This document shows, in pieces, positions 59,963-64,000 of a stretch of 64,000 nucleotides of DNA. Origin of the DNA: an uncultured Phycisphaerales bacterium (lineage in GTDB: Bacteria; Planctomycetota; Phycisphaerae; Sedimentisphaerales; Anaerobacaceae); the NCBI GenBank assembly GCA_937927975.1, contig CALEZT010000009.1:1-64000 (forward strand). Reading direction: 5' to 3'. The translations under genes were made by a program, and so were the position numbers. Numbering within the stretch: position 1 is the first letter of the stretch; every line of letters begins with the position of its first letter. The notes under the pieces were generated by a model that did no database searches, was not told where the DNA came from, and worked only from the letters and a program-made list of their open reading frames with translations.

Positions 59963-62419
59963 TTATAACAGGTTCACTGGGTCAATATCAACACTAATTT
60001 TCACAGAAGGTCGAATTGGCCGGTCGGACCGGAGGGTGGCGAAGAGCTTTCGCATCCCGGCGGCGTCGGGCGTCTGGACGATGATCTGAATCCGGTGGAA
60101 CCGCTCGATCCGACTGATCACCGCCGGCATCGGGCCGCGAATCTTGGCCTCGATGCGATTCCGCTGGACCGCGTCGCCGATCCGCAGTCGCATCGCATTG
60201 GCCGCGGCCTCCGCCTTCTCATGCTTCTCATCGCGCAGCATCACAATCGCCAGTCGCCAGAACGGCGGTAGATCGCACGCCTGCCTGTGCTTGATCTCCT
60301 CCCGCACGAACCCCTCGAAGTCCTGCGCCATCGCGAACTTCACCGCCGGCTGTTCCGGGAAGTACGTCTGCACGTATACGACACCGCTTTTCTCGGACCT
60401 CCCTGCCCGCCCCGCCACCTGCGAAATCAACTGAAGCGTCCGCTCGTTCGCCCGAAAATCCGGGATGTACAGGCACGTGTCCGCGCTGACCACGCCCACC
60501 AGCGTCACGTTGGGAAAGTGAAGCCCCTTGGCCAGGATCTGCGTGCCCGCCAGAATGTTGATTCGCCCCTGTCCGAATTCCTCCAGCAATCGATAGTAGT
60601 CCTGGCTCCCCATCGAGTCGCTGTCCACCCTCGCCACCTTCGCCTCGGGAAACCGCCTGCCCAGTTCCTCCTCCAACCGCTGCGACCCCACCCCGATCAT
60701 CGTCATCTTCTTCCCGCACAACGGGCAATCCTGAGGCACCAGCGTCTGCGCCAGGCAATAGTGACAAATCGCATACCCATGGCTCATGTGGCTGCCGCTG
60801 GCGGTCGTCACGCTCGGCAGCGGCTTCTTGAGCTTGTGGAACGTCAGCGACGTGTCGCAGTTCCTGCATTGCAGCGTGTGCCGACACGACGAGCAGAACA
60901 CGAAATTGCTGTACCCCCGCCGGTTCAGGAGCAAGATCGCCTGCTCCTTCCTTTTGAGCACCTCCGCCAGCCGCTCGGCCAGCGGATTGCTCAGCAGCGC
61001 CAAGTGATTCTCCTTCACGCTGCTGTCCCGCATGTCCACCAGCTTCATCTCTGGCATCGGCAGATCCATCACCCGCTTGGGCAGCTTCACTAGCGTGAAG
61101 CTCTCCCGCAGCCGGCAGTTCTGCAGCGACTCCAGCGAAGGCGTCGCGCTGCCCAGGATGCAATGGGCGCCCGCCAACTGCGCCCGCTTGATCGCCACGT
61201 CCCGCCCATGGTAGCGAGGCGCGGTGTCCTGCTTGTAGCTGGGCTCGTGCTCCTCGTCGACCACCACCAGACCCAGGTTCCCCACGGGCGAGAAGATCGC
61301 CGACCGCGCCCCGATCACGACGTCCGTCAGACCCGCCTTGACCTTCTGCCACTGCTGGTTCCGCTGCCCTGCGGTCAGCCCCGAGTGCAGCACCGCCACC
61401 CGCTCGAAACGGGCCGCGAACCGCTGCACCGTCTGGGCCGTCAACGCAATCTCCGGCAGCAGCACGATCGCCGCCTTGCCCCCCCGAACCACCTCCTCAA
61501 TCGCACGGATGTAGACCTCGGTCTTGCCGCTGTCGGTTACGCCGTGCAGGAGCGTCACGCCGAACCGCCCGCTCGCGATCTGCCTGGAAATGTGCTCCAA
61601 CGCAGCTCTCTGATCGTCGTTGAGCACGATCGTCGCCCGCCCGTTGGCGTTCTGCCCCGCCAGCATCTCGGGCATCACAGGCAGTTCAGCAAACACCTTC
61701 TTTCGAACGATCCGCACCACCTGCTCGTCCGCCAGCTTCTTGAGCACCGCAGCCCCGCACGAGGCCGCCTCCAGCAGGTTCCCTGCGTCGAGGGCCAAAT
61801 CCGCCCCCACGGCCCCTCGCTCGCGCAGAATCTCGACGATCTTCTTCTGTTTGGCCCCCTTGAGCGAGGCCAGTCTCTCCTGCCACCCCTCGCCCAGGTA
61901 GACGCACCGCCTCTTCTTGATCCCCGCCCCCCGCTTGACCGCCCCCGGCACCATCGCCGCCAGCACCTGTCCCAGGGGGCAGACATAGTACTCGCTGATC
62001 CAGAACGCCAGCTCCATCAGTTGCGGCCCGAGCAGAGGCTCCTCATCCACCTTGCGAACGATGCTCTTGAGCTTGCCGCCCTCCTTGCCGCCGACGAACG
62101 ATTTCTCGCGCGGCACGTCCGCCAGCACGCAGAAACCCGTCTCGATCTTGTTCCGTCTGCCGAACGGCACCTCGACCCGGTGCCCAACGACGATGGGCCA
62201 GAGTTCCTCGGGCACGAGATAATCGAACTCCGTGTCTGCTGCGGACTCCATGGCGATGCGGATGATGTGGCCATTCCCTGTGGACCCGTGCGACCCCCGG
62301 CCTGCGGCTCCCGGCGTGGCGAGGACATCCTGCCCGCGTTTCGAAAGCATCGAGGTCTCCGGCCTGCCGCCCAGAACCTCCTCCCCGAACAGACTCTTCA
62401 TTACCTCTTTGCCACTCAT
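59963..62419 (-). CDS. priA: Primosomal protein N' (replication restart helicase PriA)
   Basis: An 818-residue SF2 helicase that restarts stalled forks. The 3'-DNA-binding domain begins at about 52 (HIIRIAMESAADTEFDYLVPEEL). Helicase motifs are LLHGVTDSGKTEVYIRA (Walker A), LLPEIALTAQ, VVVDEEHEPSYKQ (DEEH box) and GSATPSLESL. The zinc-binding insert follows (CSSCRHTLQCRNCDTS, CHYC, CPLCG), eight cysteines in all. Closing motifs are GTQILAKGLHFPNVTLV and SQVAGRAGRSEKSGVVYVQT. The first ~50 residues are Gly/Ser-rich and have no counterpart I recognise in PriA, so a start further in, such as the Met before ESAADTEFDY, is possible. A ~20-residue insert splits the zinc region after LTFHK. Confidence 0.95.
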   Translation of the reverse strand: MSGKEVMKSLFGEEVLGGRPETSMLSKRGQDVLATPGAAGRGSHGSTGNGHIIRIAMESAADTEFDYLVPEELWPIVVGHRVEVPFGRRNKIETGFCVLADVPREKSFVGGKEGGKLKSIVRKVDEEPLLGPQLMELAFWISEYYVCPLGQVLAAMVPGAVKRGAGIKKRRCVYLGEGWQERLASLKGAKQKKIVEILRERGAVGADLALDAGNLLEAASCGAAVLKKLADEQVVRIVRKKVFAELPVMPEMLAGQNANGRATIVLNDDQRAALEHISRQIASGRFGVTLLHGVTDSGKTEVYIRAIEEVVRGGKAAIVLLPEIALTAQTVQRFAARFERVAVLHSGLTAGQRNQQWQKVKAGLTDVVIGARSAIFSPVGNLGLVVVDEEHEPSYKQDTAPRYHGRDVAIKRAQLAGAHCILGSATPSLESLQNCRLRESFTLVKLPKRVMDLPMPEMKLVDMRDSSVKENHLALLSNPLAERLAEVLKRKEQAILLLNRRGYSNFVFCSSCRHTLQCRNCDTSLTFHKLKKPLPSVTTASGSHMSHGYAICHYCLAQTLVPQDCPLCGKKMTMIGVGSQRLEEELGRRFPEAKVARVDSDSMGSQDYYRLLEEFGQGRINILAGTQILAKGLHFPNVTLVGVVSADTCLYIPDFRANERTLQLISQVAGRAGRSEKSGVVYVQTYFPEQPAVKFAMAQDFEGFVREEIKHRQACDLPPFWRLAIVMLRDEKHEKAEAAANAMRLRIGDAVQRNRIEAKIRGPMPAVISRIERFHRIQIIVQTPDAAGMRKLFATLRSDRPIRPSVKISVDIDPVNLL

Positions 62420-62616
62420 GGCTTACCATCCCTTGGCCACCCCTCACAGCGCCTTACGATAGCCGCCCTCGCCGGCATCGTCAAGCCCGACCACCCGCGG
62501 CAGCAACAAGAACGCTGGAAGAAGAGAACGCCAGAACCGAACAATGACGCGTATCCCGGGTATCCACCGTCGATGGTCAGGTCACGCGTCACACTGCTGC
62601 AGCAAGGAAATGATGG

Positions 62617-63516
62617 TCACCGATCGACCCCGATATCCTCGAAAGACAGCGGATCTTCGATCGGCTCCAGGTGCGTGATCACGTTGGAACCGGGGAGTGC
62701 CAGGCGGATCTCGCTTTCGATATCCTCGACCATGTGGTGCCCCTTGTGCGTGGTCCATTTGCCGGGGACCAAGACGTGGACGGAGACGAACCGCACGCCG
62801 GCCGCCTGGCGCGTCCGCAACGCGTGGAATTCGATGCCCTGCTGCTTGTACTTGTCCAGAACGTTCTGCACCTTGTCGCGATCCTCGGGGGACAGCGCCG
62901 CGTCCATCAGGCCCGCGACCGAACGCTGCATCAGAAGAACGCCCGTCCGGACGATGTTGACCGCCACGACGATCGCGACGATCGGGTCCAGAATCTGCCA
63001 TCCGGTCAGCGAAACGAGCCCCACGCCGACGATGACGCCTACGGAAGTCCAGACGTCCGTCATCAGGTGGCGGGCGTCGGCCTCGAGCGTGATCGAGTTG
63101 TGAGTCCTGCCGACCTTCAACAGAATCCTCGCGACGACCAGGTTGATCGCCGAGGCGATAGCTGCGACGATCAGACCGATCCCGGTCTGATCGATCGGCC
63201 GCGGATATAGGATGCGTCGAACAGCGGCATACCCGATGGCCAGAGCCGCGATCAGGATCAGCCCACCCTCGACGATGCTGGCGAAGTACTCGGCCTTGCT
63301 GTGCCCGTATTGATGTTCATCGTCGGCCGGACGGGCCGCGACGATCAGCATGGCCAGAGCCATCGACGCGCCAACCAGATTGACCAGCGACTCCGCCGCG
63401 TCCGAAAGCAGACCGACGGAACCCGTCAAGAGGTAAGCGAGACTCTTGAGCCCGATTGTGGCCAGCGCGGCGGCGATCGACAGCCACGCATATCGTGTTA
63501 ACGACGAACGTTCCAT
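62617..63516 (-). CDS. Cation diffusion facilitator (CDF) family metal transporter
   Basis: A 299-residue CDF protein with six membrane segments in the first 200 residues. The metal-site motifs are [12 protein letters not shown] in helix 2 and [16 protein letters not shown] (H and D of the second site) in helix 5. [18 protein letters not shown] lies between helices 2 and 3. The cytoplasmic C-domain (about 205-299) contains [25 protein letters not shown] with histidines for dimer-site metal. It exports divalent cations such as Zn or Fe by proton exchange. ATG at 63516 is chosen because the family starts just before the first helix; no strong Shine-Dalgarno is seen. It is a single-gene unit. 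Confidence 0.92.
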   Translation of the reverse strand: MERSSLTRYAWLSIAAALATIGLKSLAYLLTGSVGLLSDAAESLVNLVGASMALAMLIVAARPADDEHQYGHSKAEYFASIVEGGLILIAALAIGYAAVRRILYPRPIDQTGIGLIVAAIASAINLVVARILLKVGRTHNSITLEADARHLMTDVWTSVGVIVGVGLVSLTGWQILDPIVAIVVAVNIVRTGVLLMQRSVAGLMDAALSPEDRDKVQNVLDKYKQQGIEFHALRTRQAAGVRFVSVHVLVPGKWTTHKGHHMVEDIESEIRLALPGSNVITHLEPIEDPLSFEDIGVDR

Positions 63517-63551
63517 GGTGTGAGCCGGTTTCCCAAACGATCCGATGGTGG

Positions 63552-63580
63552 AAGATAGCACGCCCGACACGCTGGGGCAA
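63552..63580 (-). promoter_or_regulatory. Sigma70-like promoter of the CDF gene
   Basis: On the minus strand TTGCCC (63580-63575) and TATCTT (63557-63552) with a 17-base spacer, about 35 bases upstream of the start codon. Confidence 0.4.
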
Positions 63581-63744
63581 GAGGTCTTTCCCCGGCGGCC
63601 CAAGGCGAATCGACACGGGACTTTGCCCAGGTGCAACTAGCCATTTGCTGGGCACGCTCCTGTTTCTTATGCTTTTCGTAACGGGGAAACTCAAACGTTC
63701 TTCATTCCCACCTGAACAATCGACATCTACGCGCAGGAGAGAAT

Positions 63745-64000
63745 ATGGACGGGATCGGAAGCGTTGGAAGCGGAAATTTCAACTATCACACGACGAATGA
63801 GACGACCGATTCGAAGGAGGAATCGACGAACCTGCCCTGGAAACGGGTCGGAATGGAGGACGCGTTGATCTTGTCGAGCCGGCACCTCACCAAAGCCCTG
63901 ACCGAGGCTGGCTTCGTCGATCTTCACGCCAATGCCCCTGAGAGGATTGAGGCGTTCCTCAGACGGCAGATCTCGCAGGAAGAATCGCCCCAGGCCCGCA
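63745..64000 (+). CDS. Unknown protein, N-terminal part only
   Basis: The first 85 codons are in the window and the gene runs off its end. The ATG at 63745 has AGGAGAG six bases upstream. The first 30 residues are Gly, Ser, Asn and Thr rich with no signal peptide (GIGSVGSGNFNYHTTNETT), which looks disordered. A helical part then begins (MEDALILSSRHLTKALTEAGF ... ERIEAFLRRQISQEE). I do not recognise the family. A Gly/Ser-rich start of this kind is seen in flagellar and motility accessory proteins, but nothing here proves such a role. Confidence 0.6.
   Translation, partial: MDGIGSVGSGNFNYHTTNETTDSKEESTNLPWKRVGMEDALILSSRHLTKALTEAGFVDLHANAPERIEAFLRRQISQEESPQAR

Overview
The window looks like a chromosomal segment of a GC-rich Planctomycetota bacterium, most likely class Phycisphaerae (an inference from protein families, not from a marker tree). 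The pointers are several Tat-exported Gfo/Idh/MocA oxidoreductases and sulfatases, a type II prepilin-like protein of the H-X9-DG type, LamG/discoidin proteins carrying a C-terminal module that starts FE(G/S)Y, FG-GAP and HEAT-repeat exported proteins, and a dispersed collection of exported glycoside hydrolases without a SusC/SusD pair.

Layout. 1-3.1 kb is a decayed accessory region: an IS21-type istA cut by the window edge, the 3' half of an SF1 helicase-nuclease gene whose 5' half is missing at the IS edge, and a stub resembling the C-terminus of type III-like DNA methyltransferases. 3.1-4.8 kb holds an HNH-AP2 endonuclease gene bracketed by short GAAGCGTGG-type degenerate repeats. 4.8-7.3 kb is a greA/UvrD-like helicase pair. 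7.7-14.5 kb carries an FAD oxidoreductase with a GT-C-like membrane protein, an exported lactonase, an exported Gfo/Idh/MocA protein and an exported VOC protein. 14.7-20.8 kb has an OmpV/MipA protein, a GGCT-like protein, a lipoprotein sulfatase and a pair of exported M16 proteins, one with and one without its zinc motif. 20.8-25.3 kb has an M14-propeller fusion, an isochorismatase-fold protein without its cysteine, and trmB. 25.3-42.8 kb is polysaccharide-degradation territory: sulfatase-HEAT, GH78, GH4, HEAT-lectin-FG-GAP, Gfo/Idh/MocA, LamG/discoidin, prepilin, PAS-AraC regulator, ceramidase-like protein. 42.9-46.6 kb is a three-gene operon of a NAD epimerase, a DapA-like aldolase and a PurF paralogue whose glutaminase residues are gone. 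46.7-54.9 kb has a beta-helix protein, two more Gfo/Idh/MocA proteins, a sialidase-like protein, a GH51 arabinofuranosidase and another FEGY-module protein. 55.2-64 kb returns to housekeeping genes: polA, another Gfo/Idh/MocA gene, tRNA-Pro(CGG), priA, a CDF transporter and a partial unknown gene.

How the genes work together. The secreted GH78, GH4 (apparently cytoplasmic), GH51, sialidase-like protein, two sulfatases, beta-helix protein and sugar oxidoreductases fit stepwise breakdown of sulfated or rhamnose/arabinose-containing polysaccharides. Sigma70-like promoters (TTG...N15-18...TA...T) can be read in many intergenic gaps; two of them place the start codon where transcription should begin. 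The strongest candidates for undescribed biology are the epimerase/aldolase/pseudo-glutaminase PurF operon, the M14 peptidase-propeller fusion, and the domain-within-domain insertion in the LamG protein.
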